Below, in pieces: positions 17,214 through 26,637 of a stretch of 64,000 nt of DNA. How positions within the stretch are numbered: position 1 is the stretch's first letter; every line of letters starts with the position of its first letter. The stretch spans positions 1-64,000 of the forward strand of contig NZ_JARFYM010000017.1 of assembly GCF_030272705.1 (NCBI RefSeq), in the 5' to 3' direction. Under the pieces are notes generated by a model. That model searched no databases. It was not told the origin of the DNA and saw only the letters and a list, made by a program, of their open reading frames with translations. Both the position numbers and the translations under genes were made by a program. This DNA comes from Rhizobium mayense. GTDB lineage: Bacteria > Pseudomonadota > Alphaproteobacteria > Rhizobiales > Rhizobiaceae.

Positions 17214-18236
17214 TCAAGCGGCCTTTTCGCTGTCCTTGGTCCAGCTACCCTTGGCGGCGAGGTAGTTCATTTCGGCGCGGTGAGCGAGGGCCCGCTGGCC
17301 GGCGGCGACGTTTTCTGCCTTGCCGCCCCACGCCTTCAATGAAGCGTCCTGCAGGGCGCGACCGTAGGAGAAGGTAACATGCCAGGGGAGGTCATAGCCG
17401 TTGATGGCGGAGAGATGCGCGGTTGCTTCTTCCGGCGTCTGGCCGCCGGAGAGGAAGGCGATGCCGGGAACGGCGGAGGGAACGGTTTCCTTCAATACCC
17501 TGACCGTGGCCTCGGCGACCAGTTCGACCGATGCCTTGCGCAGCTTCTTGCCGTCGATGACCATGCTCGGCTTCAGCACCATGCCTTCGAGCTTGATGCG
17601 AGCTTCGGCGAGCTCCTGGAAGACGATCTGAAGGGTCCAGCGGGTAACTTCCTCGCTGCGAGCGAGATCGTGCGTGCCGGGTTCGCCATCCATAAGCACT
17701 TCGGGCTCGACGATCGGTACGATCTTCGCCTGCTGGCAGAGCGCGGCGTAGCGGGCTAGCGCATGAGCATTGGCCTTGATCGAACCATGGGTCGGCAGCT
17801 TGTCGGAAACGGCGATTACGCCACGCCATTTCGCAAAGCGGGCGCCGGCATCGTAATATTTCGCCAGGCGGTCGGCGAGGCCGTCAAGGCCCTCCGTGAC
17901 GGTTTCGGCCGGGAAGCCGGCCATCGGCTTGGCGCCCGTATCGACTTTGATGCCGGGAATAGCGCCGGCGGCGCGAATGATATCGACGAGTGGCGTGCCG
18001 TCGGCAGCCTTCTGGAAAAGGGTTTCCTCATAAAGGATGGTGCCGGAGATATACTTCTTCATCGCGTCCTCCGAACGGAAGAGCATTTCGCGATAGTCGC
18101 GCCGGCTCTCTTCGGTGGAAACAAGACCAATCGTGTCGAAGCGCTTCTTGATCGTCCCGGTGGACTCGTCAGCTGCCAGCAGGCCCTTGCCATCGGCAAC
18201 CATCTTTGCGGCAATGTCTTCAAGTCGTTCGCTCAT
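17214..18236 (-). CDS. fbaB: Class I fructose-bisphosphate aldolase
   Basis: A 340-residue eukaryotic-type class I aldolase that cleaves fructose-1,6-bisphosphate through a Schiff base. Visible signatures are GLLAADESTGTIKKRF at about 18-33, FAKWRGVI at about 140, VPIVEPEVLMDG at about 180, the Schiff-base Lys in LEGMVLKPSM (about 223), and FLSGGQTPEEA (about 267). It is the last gene of the tkt/gap/pgk/aldolase group on the minus strand and has its own terminator. 204 bases separate it from pgk. The symbol fbaB follows rhizobial usage; the protein is not the E. coli FbaB type. Confidence 0.94.
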   Translation of the reverse strand: MSERLEDIAAKMVADGKGLLAADESTGTIKKRFDTIGLVSTEESRRDYREMLFRSEDAMKKYISGTILYEETLFQKAADGTPLVDIIRAAGAIPGIKVDTGAKPMAGFPAETVTEGLDGLADRLAKYYDAGARFAKWRGVIAVSDKLPTHGSIKANAHALARYAALCQQAKIVPIVEPEVLMDGEPGTHDLARSEEVTRWTLQIVFQELAEARIKLEGMVLKPSMVIDGKKLRKASVELVAEATVRVLKETVPSAVPGIAFLSGGQTPEEATAHLSAINGYDLPWHVTFSYGRALQDASLKAWGGKAENVAAGQRALAHRAEMNYLAAKGSWTKDSEKAA

Positions 18237-18440
18237 TTTTGTTCTCCAAGGCGATTTAGGTCTGCGATAGGAAAATATGGGTCGGCGATAACAGAAGTGT
18301 ACAAAGAGGGAAATGGCCAGCTAATTTATTGAAACAATTGAATTTATTTCAACCTTTTGAAAATTCCGACTGGTATTTTAGCATCCTGTGGAAAGCTGCG
18401 AAAGTCCGGCTGTCGCAGCTCTCCTCATTGTGTCGAATGC

Positions 18441-19643
18441 CTACTTTTCGGCTTCGAGAACGGCGACGCCCGGCAGGACCTTGCCTTCCATCCATTCGAG
18501 GAAGGCGCCGCCTGCCGTCGAGACATAGCTGAATTCGTCGGCCACGCCGGCATGGTTCAACGCGGAAACGGTGTCGCCGCCGCCGGCAACAGACGTAAGC
18601 TTGCCGGCCTTGGTGCATTCGGCGGCATATTTGGCGGCTGCGACGGTGGCGGCATCGAAGGGCGTGATTTCAAAGGCGCCGAGCGGGCCATTCCAGACCA
18701 GCGTCGTGGCGCGGCCGATCCATGCCTTGACGGCCTCGACTGATTTCGGGCCGACGTCCAGAACCATGGCATCGGCCGGAATCGAGTCGATCGAAACGAC
18801 TTCATTGTCTGCACCCGCCTTGAATTCGCGGGCGATAACGCCGTCTTCCGGCAGTACGATGGCGCAGCCTGACGTGGCGGCTTCGATCATGATCTGCTTG
18901 GCCGTATCGGCGAGGTCATGTTCACACAGCGACTTGCCGACATTGGTACCACGGGCGGCGAGGAAGGTGTTGGCCATGCCGCCGCCGATCACCAGCGCGT
19001 CGACCTTCTTTACCAGGTTCATCAAAAGGTCGATCTTGGTCGAGACCTTGGCGCCGCCCACGATGGCGACAACCGGGCGAGCCGGGCTGCCGAGGCCCTT
19101 TTCCAGCGCCTCAAGCTCGGCCTGCATGGTGCGGCCGGCATAAGCGGGGAGGTGCTTTGCAAGGCCTTCGGTCGACGCGTGTGCGCGGTGGGCGGCGGAG
19201 AAGGCGTCGTTGACATAGATATCGCCGAGATCGGCCATCGCCTTGGTGAAGGCTGCATCGTTCTTCTCCTCTTCCTTATGGAAGCGGGTGTTTTCGAGCA
19301 GCAGGATATCGCCGTTGTTCATCTTGGCGATAGCGTCGGCGGCGGGCGCATGGATGCAGTCTGACGCGAAGAGGACGGCGTGATCGAGCACTTCTTCGAT
19401 CGCCGGAACGATGAGGGAGAGCGACAGATCCGGCGACGGGCCATCCTTCGGGCGGCCGAAATGGGCGAGCAGGATGACCTTGGCGCCTTTGCCGGACAAT
19501 TCGAGTATCGTCGGCGCCACGCGCTCGATACGGGTCGTGTCGGTAACCTTGCCGTCCTTGACCGGCACATTAAGGTCGACGCGCACGAGCACGCGCTTGC
19601 CGGTGATGTCGGTGAGATCGTCGAGAGTCTTGAAGGTTGCCAT
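18441..19643 (-). CDS. pgk: Phosphoglycerate kinase
   Basis: A full-length 400-residue phosphoglycerate kinase, cytoplasmic, transferring phosphate from 1,3-bisphosphoglycerate to ADP. Signatures are [12 protein letters not shown] (about 15-26), [10 protein letters not shown] (about 55-64), [12 protein letters not shown], the hinge [16 protein letters not shown] (about 190), and the C-terminal nucleotide loop [11 protein letters not shown] with [18 protein letters not shown]. It lies 72 bases downstream of the antiporter gene and upstream of the aldolase. Confidence 0.97.
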   Translation of the reverse strand: MATFKTLDDLTDITGKRVLVRVDLNVPVKDGKVTDTTRIERVAPTILELSGKGAKVILLAHFGRPKDGPSPDLSLSLIVPAIEEVLDHAVLFASDCIHAPAADAIAKMNNGDILLLENTRFHKEEEKNDAAFTKAMADLGDIYVNDAFSAAHRAHASTEGLAKHLPAYAGRTMQAELEALEKGLGSPARPVVAIVGGAKVSTKIDLLMNLVKKVDALVIGGGMANTFLAARGTNVGKSLCEHDLADTAKQIMIEAATSGCAIVLPEDGVIAREFKAGADNEVVSIDSIPADAMVLDVGPKSVEAVKAWIGRATTLVWNGPLGAFEITPFDAATVAAAKYAAECTKAGKLTSVAGGGDTVSALNHAGVADEFSYVSTAGGAFLEWMEGKVLPGVAVLEAEK

Positions 19644-19715
19644 GGGGAGGATCCAATATGGTTGGTGCCGCGAAGTGCGCCGACCATACTACGGATGATG
19701 CGAGACGCAAGGCGG

Positions 19716-21566
19716 TCAGGCGTCGTTTTTGCCGGTATTTGAATCGGTTGAAACGGCCTCTTCGGCGTGCTCGCGGCGCTTGCGCAAGAAGCCGCGGATG
19801 CCGTTCAGAATGTCGTGGAGATTGATGAAAATCGGTAGGACGGTTGCCGGTTCCAGCGCTTCCAGCGACATGCCGACCGATTGAATATGGTCGTTTTCAT
19901 CGAGATCGCGTACGATCAGGATGATCTCGCCGAGACGCACACGGTCGGCATAATCGGCCTTGCCTCCAAGGCGGTGACGCATCAACTCGGCAATTGTCAT
20001 ACCTTTCTCGGCTTCGCTCAGAAGTCCTGGCCCATAGGCCGCATCGAGGTCGGCGGCGGGGCGCAGTGGCGAGATCGAGAAGGCGCCAAAGAAATCGGCG
20101 TCATCCGGATCGACCGGCGCGCGGCTGGCGAACAGTCGGTCGAGCAGCCGTGAATAGCTGGGAACGATGAAGAGATAGACGAGATCGTTTTCGCGCAGGC
20201 GGCCGGCATATTGGTAGCGCATCGACTTGCCATCACGCACGACGAGCGACGGCATCGCCCAGCGGGGAATGCGCTCGCCGCGCAGGACCGGGCTATCCTT
20301 GGCGACGCGATAGGAAAGTAGTTCATGGTTGACCGCGCCCGGCAGGTCGACCTCGACCTTATCGACCGCGCCCATGCGCGGCGGGACGATGAGACCGAGC
20401 CGACGCGCCATCGGCTTGATCGTCCAGCCTTGGACGAGAAGCGACACCAGCACGACGATGAAGGCGACATTGAAATAGGTTTTGCTGCTCTCGAGATTGC
20501 CGAGGATCGGCATGATGGAGAGCAGGATGGAGACCGCACCACGCAGGCCGACCCAGGCGACGAAACCGGTTTCCCGCTGTGTGTAATCGAAAGGCAGAAG
20601 GCAGAGCCAGACGGCGATCGGCCGGGCGATAAAGATCAAGAACAGCGCCAGCGCCACGGCGGGAATGGCGATCGCCGGAAATTGCGACGGGGTGGCGAGC
20701 AGGCCGAGGACGAGGAACATGATTATCTGCGCCAGCCACGTCATGCCGTCCTGAAAGCGCTTGATGCTCGCCGCGGCCGGCATTTTGCGATTGCCAGCGT
20801 AAATGCCGGCAACATAAACGGCAAGAAAGCCGCTGCCGCCAACGGCGCCGGTGAAGGAGAACACGAGGAGGGCGAGCGCCAGAACGAAGATCGGCGTCAG
20901 GCCGCGTTCGGTCTCCAGATGGCTGACGATCAGCACGATCATCATGCCGCCAAGCAGGCCGAAGATGACGCCAAGGCCCATTTGTTGGAGGAAGGCGGCG
21001 AGCATGACGAGATTGAGGCCATGATAGCCTTCGCCGCTTGCCAGCAATTCGACCAGCGCCAGCGTCAGGAAGATCGCCATCGGATCATTGGTGCCGGATT
21101 CGACTTCCAGCGTCGAACGCACCTTGTCGCGGATGTTGATGCCGCCAATGCGCAGCAGGAAGAAGACGGCGGCCGCGTCTGTCGACGCGACGATCGAGCC
21201 GAGGAGCAGACCCTGCAGCCAGGTAAAGCCAAGGAGCCAGGCGGCGGCGACGCCAAAGAGCGCTGCCGTGACAAGAACGCCGGTGGACGCGAGCGCCAAA
21301 GCCGGTGCGGCGGCCAGTTTGAAGGCCTGAATTGGCGTCCCGTATCCGGAATCGAAAAGGATGATGGCGAGGGCGAGCGAGCCGAGAATATAGGCAACAT
21401 AATTGTTGCTGAATTGGATGCCGAGCCCGTCCGTACCGGCCATCAACCCGATCATCAGAAAGAGCAGCAGGAGTGGTGCGCCGAAGCGGAAAGCCAGCAG
21501 GCTCGAGAAAGCCGCCATCAAAATCAGGAGCGTGCAAACCAGCACAACGACGTAAAATGCCTCCAC
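19716..21566 (-). CDS. cvrA: K+/H+ antiporter, CPA1 type (CvrA/NhaP2-like)
   Basis: A 616-residue monovalent cation/proton antiporter. About twelve transmembrane segments occupy residues 5-385, including LLFLMIGLMAGTDGLG, IASTDAAAVFFLL and SGTNDPMAIFLTLALVELL. A cytoplasmic TrkA-C-like domain (about 405-490) follows, then a C-terminal extension near 500-600. The family exports K+ in exchange for protons and is regulated through its cytoplasmic part. It lies between gap and pgk on the same strand, 72 bases before pgk, an unusual place for an ion transporter; co-transcription with pgk is possible. Confidence 0.9.
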   Translation of the reverse strand: MEAFYVVVLVCTLLILMAAFSSLLAFRFGAPLLLLFLMIGLMAGTDGLGIQFSNNYVAYILGSLALAIILFDSGYGTPIQAFKLAAAPALALASTGVLVTAALFGVAAAWLLGFTWLQGLLLGSIVASTDAAAVFFLLRIGGINIRDKVRSTLEVESGTNDPMAIFLTLALVELLASGEGYHGLNLVMLAAFLQQMGLGVIFGLLGGMMIVLIVSHLETERGLTPIFVLALALLVFSFTGAVGGSGFLAVYVAGIYAGNRKMPAAASIKRFQDGMTWLAQIIMFLVLGLLATPSQFPAIAIPAVALALFLIFIARPIAVWLCLLPFDYTQRETGFVAWVGLRGAVSILLSIMPILGNLESSKTYFNVAFIVVLVSLLVQGWTIKPMARRLGLIVPPRMGAVDKVEVDLPGAVNHELLSYRVAKDSPVLRGERIPRWAMPSLVVRDGKSMRYQYAGRLRENDLVYLFIVPSYSRLLDRLFASRAPVDPDDADFFGAFSISPLRPAADLDAAYGPGLLSEAEKGMTIAELMRHRLGGKADYADRVRLGEIILIVRDLDENDHIQSVGMSLEALEPATVLPIFINLHDILNGIRGFLRKRREHAEEAVSTDSNTGKNDA

Positions 21567-22171
21567 TCCTTCTTCCCCTTTCTCGCGTATCTTTGCCCGG
21601 ATCGAAAGCCTGGTTCCTTCGCAATTCCCCTGTCATTCACCATGCTGCCGCGCGCATTAAATTAGTAAATACAAATATTGTTCGGAGAGGGCGTTGCAAT
21701 TGATGCCCGCTCCGATGAATGCGACTTCATAGTGTGATGCGTTCGCCAGAACGGCGAAACGGCCCCCGAATGCCCTGGGAGAATTCCTATAAGAAATTTA
21801 TTTGTGAATCTGGACGATAGCAGGGCAGGAAGAGGAAAGATTCTGGCGGAGCGGCGGAATAATTCGGGCTGTGCGCCGTCCGTTGGTTCAAGCCGGCGGA
21901 ACGCCAAATGTGCCTTGCCGTCAGAAAGCGACGCAAGGCGCGGCCATCGGTGGTTTCGATCGAGAAGGAGAGAACCGGACCCGGTCGGCCGCGCAGTCGA
22001 TGCGGTAGAAGGCGCCCTAGGGCGAGCCGCCGCGGTCAGCGATGGCGATGCCACTGGCGCGAATGGCCGCGCCTGTGGCAATTTCGATGGAGCGATCGTC
22101 AAAAGCTCCAGCCCGTCTCCTTCCATGGACGCCAGCGAACCGTGGTCGGAAGGAGCGGGCGGAAGCCGTGA
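21567..22171. other. 605-base region without a convincing gene, between gap and the antiporter gene
   Basis: No ORF here has family similarity I recognise or a good ribosome site. The minus strand shows short protein-like pieces in different frames: one with IEIATGAAIRASGIAIADRGG ending at a stop, another with YRIDCAADRVRFS, and a third with IETTDGRALRRFL. This pattern would fit a decayed gene, but chance cannot be excluded. A 154-codon minus-strand ORF (21662-22126) is rich in Ser/Pro/Arg and looks non-coding. The part next to the antiporter start (21567-21720) is AT-richer and probably holds its promoter. Confidence 0.4.
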
Positions 22172-23182
22172 TCAGATCAGCTTCGCGAAAGCGACGGCCG
22201 TGTCGGCCATACGGCTGGAGAAGCCCCATTCGTTGTCGTACCAGGACAGCACGCGCACGAAGTTGCCTTCCATGACCTTGGTCTGGTCGGTTGCGAAGAT
22301 CGACGAGTGGCTGTCATGGTTGAAGTCGCGGGAAACCAGCGGCTCGTCGGTGTAGCCGAGGATACCCTTCAGCTTACCGTTCGATGCAGCCTTGATGGCT
22401 TCGTTGATTTCGCCGACCGTCGTTGCCTTCTTGGACACGAACTTGAAGTCGACAACCGAGACGTTCGGGGTCGGAACGCGGATCGACGTGCCGTCGAGCT
22501 TGCCCTTCAGGTGCGGCAGAACGAGACCAACGGCCTTTGCTGCGCCCGTCGAGGTCGGGATCATGGACAGGGCTGCGGCGCGGGCGCGGTACAGGTCCTT
22601 GTGCATGGTGTCGAGCGTCGGCTGGTCGCCGGTGTAGGAGTGGATGGTCGTCATGAAGCCGTGGTCGATGCCGACGGCGTCGTCGAGAACCTTGACGACC
22701 GGCACCAGGCAGTTCGTGGTGCAGGAAGCGTTGGAGATGACCATGTGCTCCCTGGTGAGCTGGTCGTGGTTGACGCCGAAAACGACGGTCAGGTCGGCAC
22801 CGTCAGCAGGAGCCGAAACGATGACGCGCTTGGCACCGGCCGTCAGGTGAGCGGCGGCCTTGTCGCGGGCCGTGAAGATGCCTGTGCATTCCATGGCGAT
22901 GTCGACACCGAGTTCCCGGTGCGGCAGCGTTGCCGGATCCTTGATCGCCGTGACCTTGATCGGCTTGCCGCCGCCGACGATGATCGTGTCGCCTTCGACC
23001 TTCACTTCCGCCGGGAACTTGCCGTGGATCGAATCGTAACGCAGCAGGTGGGCATTGGTCTCGACCGGGCCGAGGTCATTGATGGCGACGACTTCGATGT
23101 CGGTGCGGCCGGATTCGACGATCGCGCGCAGAACGTTGCGGCCGATGCGGCCAAAACCGTTGATGGCTACTTTTACAGTCAT
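22172..23182 (-). CDS. gap: Glyceraldehyde-3-phosphate dehydrogenase, type I
   Basis: A GAPDH of 336 residues from the ATG at 23182 ([20 protein letters not shown]); a second ATG nine bases upstream is possible. It has the NAD-binding GFGRIGR, the catalytic Cys in [13 protein letters not shown] at about 150, the substrate site [11 protein letters not shown], and the C-terminal [13 protein letters not shown]. It catalyses oxidation and phosphorylation of glyceraldehyde-3-phosphate. It follows tkt by 63 bases on the same strand, so the two are likely co-transcribed. Confidence 0.97.
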   Translation of the reverse strand: MTVKVAINGFGRIGRNVLRAIVESGRTDIEVVAINDLGPVETNAHLLRYDSIHGKFPAEVKVEGDTIIVGGGKPIKVTAIKDPATLPHRELGVDIAMECTGIFTARDKAAAHLTAGAKRVIVSAPADGADLTVVFGVNHDQLTREHMVISNASCTTNCLVPVVKVLDDAVGIDHGFMTTIHSYTGDQPTLDTMHKDLYRARAAALSMIPTSTGAAKAVGLVLPHLKGKLDGTSIRVPTPNVSVVDFKFVSKKATTVGEINEAIKAASNGKLKGILGYTDEPLVSRDFNHDSHSSIFATDQTKVMEGNFVRVLSWYDNEWGFSSRMADTAVAFAKLI

Positions 23183-23245
23183 GGTGTTCACTCCCTTTCA
23201 CTCAGGGTCTTTATCTATTGGATTTGAGAGCGCTTGTCAGCGCCC

Positions 23246-25228
23246 TCAGGAAAGCTTTGCCTCAGCGGCGGCAACAACGGCGTCAGCCGTAATGCCGAAG
23301 TGCTTGTAGACGTCCTTGTACGGAGCGGAAGCGCCGAAGCCCTTCATGCCGATGAAGGCGCCCTCTGGTCCGATGAAGGCATCCCAGCCTTCGCGAACGG
23401 CAGCTTCGACGGCGATCTTGACCGGGGAGTTGCCAATGACTTCCTTGCGATAGGCTTCCGGCTGCTCGAAGAAGAGTTCGGTGCAGGGAACGGAGACAAC
23501 GCGGGTGGAAATGCCCTTGCCTTCCAGCGCCGCGCGGGCGGCGACGGCGATTTCAACTTCGGAACCCGAAGCGAAGATCGTCACCTTGGCGTCGGCGTTG
23601 CCGGCGAGCGTGTAGGCGCCCTGTTCGCACAGGTTCTTCTCGCTGTATTCGGTGCGCGCGGCAGTCAGGTTCTGGCGGGTCAGCGCGAGGCCGGACGGAC
23701 GATTGTGCGTTTTGACCGCGATCTGCCAGCATTCCGCGGTTTCCGTGGCGTCAGCCGGACGGAACAACTGGAAGTTCGGAATGGCGCGCAGGCCCGCGAT
23801 CTGCTCGACGGGCTGGTGCGTCGGGCCGTCTTCGCCGACGCCGATAGAATCGTGCGTCAGAACATGGATGGCGCGGATGCCCATCAATGCAGCGAGACGG
23901 AGCGGCGGACGGCAATAATCCGTGAAGATCAGGAAGCCGCCGGAATAGGGGATTAGACCGCCGTGCAGCGCGATGCCGTTCATGGCCGAGGCCATGCCAT
24001 GCTCGCGAATGCCCCAATGGACGTAACGGCCGGAGAAATCGGTCGGGGTGATCGACTTCATCTGGCTAGTCTTGGTGTTGTTCGACGGCGTCAGGTCGGC
24101 CGAGCCGCCGACGATTTCCGGCACGAAGCCGTTGATGACCTCGAGCGCGTCTTCCGAAGCCTTGCGGGTTGCGACCGTCGGCTTGGTTTCGGCGAGCTTC
24201 TTCTTGTATTCGCTGATCGCGGCGTCGAAGCCGGCCGGCAGTTCGCCGGAGAAGCGCCGATTGAACTCGGCCTTCTTGACGGGCTCGGCAGCAGCGAGGC
24301 GGCCTTCCCAATCGGTTCGGATAGAGACCGAGCGCTCACCGGCGGCACGCCATTCGCCGAGGATATCGTTCGGGACGACGAAGGGCTCGTAGGGCCAGTT
24401 CAGGGCGACACGGGTTGCGGCGATTTCCTCGGCGCCGAGCGGCGAGCCGTGAACCTTGTGGGTGCCCTGCTTGTTCGGAGCGCCGAAGCCGATGATGGTC
24501 TTGCAGGCGATCAGGGTCGGGCGGTCGGACTTTTGCGCGGCCTCGATGGCGTCGGCGATGGCGGCCTGGTCGTGACCGTCGACTTCGATCGTGTTCCAGT
24601 GAACGGCCTTGAAGCGGGCGACCTGGTCGGTTGAATCCGAGAGCGAGATGGCACCGTCGATGGTGATCGAGTTGTTGTCCCAGAAGAGGATCAGCTTGTT
24701 GAGCTTGAGATGGCCGGCGAGGGCGATCGCTTCGTGGCTGATGCCTTCCATCAGGCAGCCGTCGCCGCACATGACGTAAGTATAGTGATCCATCAAATCA
24801 GCGCCGAATTCTTCACGCAGCTTGCGCTCGGCGATCGCCATGCCGACCGAGTTGGCAATGCCCTGGCCCAGCGGGCCGGTGGTGGTTTCGATGCCGGTAG
24901 CATGACCATATTCCGGGTGCCCGGCAGTCTTGGAGCCGAGCTGACGGAAATGCGCGAGGTCATCGGCCGTCATGTCGGGATAGCCGGTCAAATACAGCAC
25001 CGAATAGAGCAGCATGGAGCCATGGCCGGCCGACAGCACGAAGCGGTCGCGGTTCGGCCAATGGGGGTTCTTCGGGTCGAAGCGCAGATATTTGCTAAAG
25101 AGAACAGTGGCGACATCCGCCATCCCCATCGGCAGACCGGGGTGACCGGAATTGGCCTTCTCGACAGCATCCATGGCAAGGAAACGGATCGCATTCGCCA
25201 TCCGGTCGTGTTGTTCGCGAGAGATCAT
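23246..25228 (-). CDS. tkt: Transketolase
   Basis: A 660-residue thiamine-diphosphate-dependent transketolase, from the ATG at 25228 ([17 protein letters not shown]); the open frame extends 50 codons upstream without family similarity. It shows [15 protein letters not shown] (about 24-38), the TPP/Mg motif [13 protein letters not shown] (about 155-167), the pyrimidine-domain stretch [11 protein letters not shown] with its catalytic Glu, and [16 protein letters not shown]. It links the pentose phosphate pathway to glycolysis and heads the tkt-gap pair. Confidence 0.96.
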   Translation of the reverse strand: MISREQHDRMANAIRFLAMDAVEKANSGHPGLPMGMADVATVLFSKYLRFDPKNPHWPNRDRFVLSAGHGSMLLYSVLYLTGYPDMTADDLAHFRQLGSKTAGHPEYGHATGIETTTGPLGQGIANSVGMAIAERKLREEFGADLMDHYTYVMCGDGCLMEGISHEAIALAGHLKLNKLILFWDNNSITIDGAISLSDSTDQVARFKAVHWNTIEVDGHDQAAIADAIEAAQKSDRPTLIACKTIIGFGAPNKQGTHKVHGSPLGAEEIAATRVALNWPYEPFVVPNDILGEWRAAGERSVSIRTDWEGRLAAAEPVKKAEFNRRFSGELPAGFDAAISEYKKKLAETKPTVATRKASEDALEVINGFVPEIVGGSADLTPSNNTKTSQMKSITPTDFSGRYVHWGIREHGMASAMNGIALHGGLIPYSGGFLIFTDYCRPPLRLAALMGIRAIHVLTHDSIGVGEDGPTHQPVEQIAGLRAIPNFQLFRPADATETAECWQIAVKTHNRPSGLALTRQNLTAARTEYSEKNLCEQGAYTLAGNADAKVTIFASGSEVEIAVAARAALEGKGISTRVVSVPCTELFFEQPEAYRKEVIGNSPVKIAVEAAVREGWDAFIGPEGAFIGMKGFGASAPYKDVYKHFGITADAVVAAAEAKLS

Positions 25229-25628
25229 GGGTTTTTCCGCAATGTTCCGGGTTCGGGGGATGGCCGCACGCTTGGGAGGCAGGACCACCGGTTGAAAGGC
25301 GACCGAAACGGAGAAGTCCTTATAACTCCGTTTTAGCGCTGCCTCAGGCGGCTGAGACATAGCAGTTGGGGCGAGCAAGTCAATAAATCCGCAGGCCGAT
25401 CAGGGGGTGGTGCGGCAATTTTTTAACATTTGCCTGCTGACTTGTACAAAAGACGACAATGGCAAGACAAAGCTTGGATAAACCGCAAAGGCGACCTTCA
25501 TCCACAGATTAGGCCCCCTGTCGCATGACAGCCTTTATTGACGTGCAGTTGCTGAGTTGAATATTGTTGCGAAATCAGACAAGTGGCCGGATGTTTTGAT
25601 TCGGGCCTTGCGCGGGGAATCGAAAGGC
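25229..25628. other. 400-base intergenic region between tkt and the DUF4164 gene (divergent promoters)
   Basis: No gene is visible. On the minus strand TTGACT (25378-25383) followed at 15-16 bases by TATGTC/CTATGT (25356-25362) is a possible tkt promoter, with slightly short spacing. Toward the plus-strand gene there is an AT-rich stretch (25415-25435, with a T6AACATTTG sequence) but no clear -35/-10 pair. The frame of the DUF4164 gene is open back to 25557; the ribosome site supports the later start. Confidence 0.4.
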
Positions 25629-25904
25629 ATGACACCTTCAGGCAAAACGGTGGATGTGGCGCTCTCTCAGTTGCGCCAGGCGCTTTCGACTTTGGAGAGT
25701 GCTGTCGACGGGCGGTTCGAACGTGAACGGGCGCAAAGCGATGTCGAAGGCGAGGTTCGCCGGGTGCATGCCGATCGCTCGCGGCTCGCTCAGGAGCTCG
25801 ATCAGGCCGAGTTTCGTGCGAACCGGCTCGAAGAAGTCAATCGCGAAGTGTCGCGTCGGCTTGTGACGGCGATGGAAACCATAAGAGCCGTGCTCGACCG
25901 CTGA
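25629..25904 (+). CDS. DUF4164 family small coiled-coil protein
   Basis: A 91-residue protein starting MTPSGKTVDVALSQLRQAL, with GGGGAA 9 bases upstream. It is almost entirely heptad-like: LSTLESAVDGRFERERA, DRSRLAQELDQAEFRANRLE, and the end VSRRLVTAMETIRAVL. DUF4164 proteins are short coiled coils encoded next to zapA in Rhizobiales. A role beside ZapA in cell division is plausible but unproven. It precedes zapA by 49 bases on the same strand. Confidence 0.85.
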   Translation: MTPSGKTVDVALSQLRQALSTLESAVDGRFERERAQSDVEGEVRRVHADRSRLAQELDQAEFRANRLEEVNREVSRRLVTAMETIRAVLDR

Positions 25905-25953
25905 CCCTTTGGGACGCAGCCGTCGCGATTAGCGGCAATGATCGGAAAGTCTG

Positions 25954-26331
25954 ATGGCACAGGTAACGGTAACGATCGACGGCAAAGCCTATCGCATGGC
26001 CTGCGAAGAGGGGCAGGAGGCCCATCTGACGGATCTCGCCACCCGCTTTGATCGCTATGTCGCGCATCTAAAGGGTCAGTTCGGCGAAATCGGTGATCTG
26101 CGCGTCACCGTTATGGCCGGCATCATGATCATGGACGAGGTGGCGGAGCTGACGCGTCGTGTCTCGGGGCTGGAAGCCGAACTCGAAAACTTGCGCAGCA
26201 ACCATGACACCGTGGCCGCTGCCAACGCCCGCAGCGAAGAAACGCTGGCCACCGTCATCGACGAAGTGACGATGCGCATACGCGGCATTACCGAGAAGCT
26301 GACCATTCGTCCGAGCGGCGAGCCGAACTGA
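25954..26331 (+). CDS. zapA: Cell division protein ZapA
   Basis: A 125-residue ZapA homologue with the N-terminal beta-hairpin AQVTVTIDGKAYRMACEEGQEAHLTDLA, the RFDRYVAHLK helix, and a long helical C-terminus (about 60-125). It contains VMAGIMIMDEVAEL and LEAELENLR, ending IRGITEKLTI. ZapA tetramers crosslink FtsZ protofilaments at the division ring. It is followed directly by a structured region that is probably 6S RNA, the usual arrangement (zapA-ssrS) in proteobacteria. Confidence 0.92.
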   Translation: MAQVTVTIDGKAYRMACEEGQEAHLTDLATRFDRYVAHLKGQFGEIGDLRVTVMAGIMIMDEVAELTRRVSGLEAELENLRSNHDTVAAANARSEETLATVIDEVTMRIRGITEKLTIRPSGEPN

Positions 26332-26402
26332 GGCGTTCTTTTATTTCTCGGAGTGGACTTGGCACCCTCTGGTGCTGGCTGAAAATCCCCTTTATATAGA
26401 AG

Positions 26403-26570
26403 GCGCGGTCTGCGCTTCCCGACAGGAACCACAATCCCTGGGGCCATACTCGATCCAAAGGGAGCTGTCCCTGACCAGGCTCGTGGGCCTGGACACACGG
26501 TGCCCACCTACGTTTGTAGGCGCCCAGGATCGTAAACATCCATCGGTCGTCGTGGATCGCTCTTCCTTTC
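26403..26570 (+). ncRNA. ssrS: Probable 6S RNA downstream of zapA
   Basis: The 306 bases after zapA contain no ORF but several stems: AGGGA-GCTG-TCCCT near 26460, CCAGGC-TCGTGG-GCCTGG near 26475, and CCTAC-GTTT-GTAGG near 26508. A TATATA box at 26393-26398 would start transcription near 26403. 6S RNA binds sigma-70 RNA polymerase, and its gene lies just after zapA (ygfE) in most proteobacteria including Alphaproteobacteria. Ends are approximate: I did not derive a complete closing stem, so the call rests mainly on location, structure and absence of coding. Confidence 0.55.
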
Positions 26571-26637
26571 TCGATCTTGGAAAGAAAGGCAGCGTCGCGG
26601 GATTCTGATTGCCCCGCTAACGCCGTTCCGCCTCCTC

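Noticed and set aside
20325-21665. Long plus-strand ORF of 446 codons opposite the antiporter gene
   Set aside because: Charged, repetitive composition without motifs; the minus strand encodes a clear twelve-helix antiporter.
21662-22126. 154-codon minus-strand ORF in the gap next to gap
   Set aside because: Ser/Pro/Arg-rich without recognisable fold or ribosome site; treated as part of a possible gene remnant rather than a gene.
26354-26380. TGGCAC...GGTGCTGG considered as a sigma-54 promoter before the 6S RNA
   Set aside because: The GG and GC elements do not have the required N10 spacing; the sequence is better read as a small GGCACC/GGTGC hairpin.
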